From: Candidatus Rifleibacteriota bacterium
Lineage (GTDB): Bacteria > Muiribacteriota > Ozemobacteria > Ozemobacterales > Ozemobacteraceae
Direction: 5' to 3'
Length of the DNA: 64,000 nucleotides
NCBI GenBank assembly: GCA_905236675.1
Contig: CAJOND010000010.1
Location: 36,723 to 100,722 of the forward strand
The notes below the pieces were generated by a model. It did not search any database. It was not told the origin of the DNA and was given only the letters and a program-made list of their open reading frames with translations. The translations under genes and the position numbers were made by a program. Below, in pieces: positions 63,889 through 64,000 of this stretch. Position 1 is the stretch's first letter. Each line of letters opens with the position of its first letter.

Positions 63889-63990
63889 TGTCATGCATTA
63901 TATGCATGACATCCCTACAGCGGTTAACACATCCTGTTACCGCTTGCACGCCGCCATCCTTGGCGGCAGTCTTTAAAAAAGAGGGTATTA
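63889..63990. repeat. Palindrome and repeat copy at the window end
   Basis: TGTCATGCAT...ATGCATGACA is a perfect palindrome (63889-63911). AGCGGT-AACA...TGTTACCGCT follows, and then a copy of the 47-base block shared with 47162-47209, including GCCGCC...GGCGGC and GAGGGTATT. There is no gene from 63519 to 64000. Confidence 0.75.
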
Positions 63991-64000
63991 TTTGGATAAT

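Overview
The window is AT-rich DNA from a bacterium that appears to have two membranes: there are many signal peptides, two lipoproteins, an AsmA/TamB-type giant protein, TolB-like and LysM exported proteins, and Gram-negative-style RpoN and YidC. It encodes many TPR proteins, Thr/Asn-rich linkers and gut-style intergenic inverted repeats. I cannot place the phylum from sequence alone. An uncultured host- or sediment-associated lineage fits (a Riflebacteria-like group is a guess, low confidence). No rRNA, tRNA, CRISPR array or transposase was found.

Layout. 1-1065 is the end of a secreted Ala/Lys-rich protein. 1180-8521 is one operon on +: a degenerate 5'-nucleotidase, a GAF/HD-GYP c-di-GMP phosphodiesterase, a membrane sensor with a degenerate cyclase fold, a TPR protein and prmA. 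8633-12200 (-) holds ruvA, yebC and a secreted TPR protein. 12371-14176 is a Big_5 lipoprotein. 14277-26953 is the conserved rpmH-rnpA-yidD-yidC-jag-mnmE-mnmG-rsmG cluster. It is unusual in carrying two divergent mnmG copies separated by a HEAT-repeat protein, and in lacking dnaA and parAB at its ends. 27008-30928 (-) has a small HD protein, UspA, a TolB-like protein and a LysM repeat protein. 31169-34648 has a secreted SNase nuclease and a GT2-neuC-neuA glycan operon. 34861-39494 has a Trm112-like zinc ribbon, asnS, an RCK ion channel with a non-canonical filter, and an exported HD protein.

39495-47280 is accessory: intergenic repeats, an XRE regulator, a frameshifted GLUG-repeat lipoprotein behind a structured leader, a DUF262 (GmrSD-like) protein and an Rpn nuclease. 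The Rpn gene has a consensus promoter giving a leaderless start, and inside the gene a strong Shine-Dalgarno and ATG that would make a 78-residue C-terminal protein. This resembles the intragenic antitoxins described for Rpn nucleases in E. coli and is the best candidate for a notable system here. 47280-54657 (-) has rpoN, a large TPR protein and a 1041-residue tubulin/FtsZ-superfamily protein. 54929-58294 is the AsmA-like protein. 58470-61743 (-) is a two-gene operon joining a double-DUF1538 membrane protein to a protein with three PII-like modules. 61988-63518 (-) is an exported SH3-type gene broken by two single-base shifts. The window ends in a mosaic of intergenic hairpin repeats whose relatives occur near 10.3 kb and 47.1 kb.
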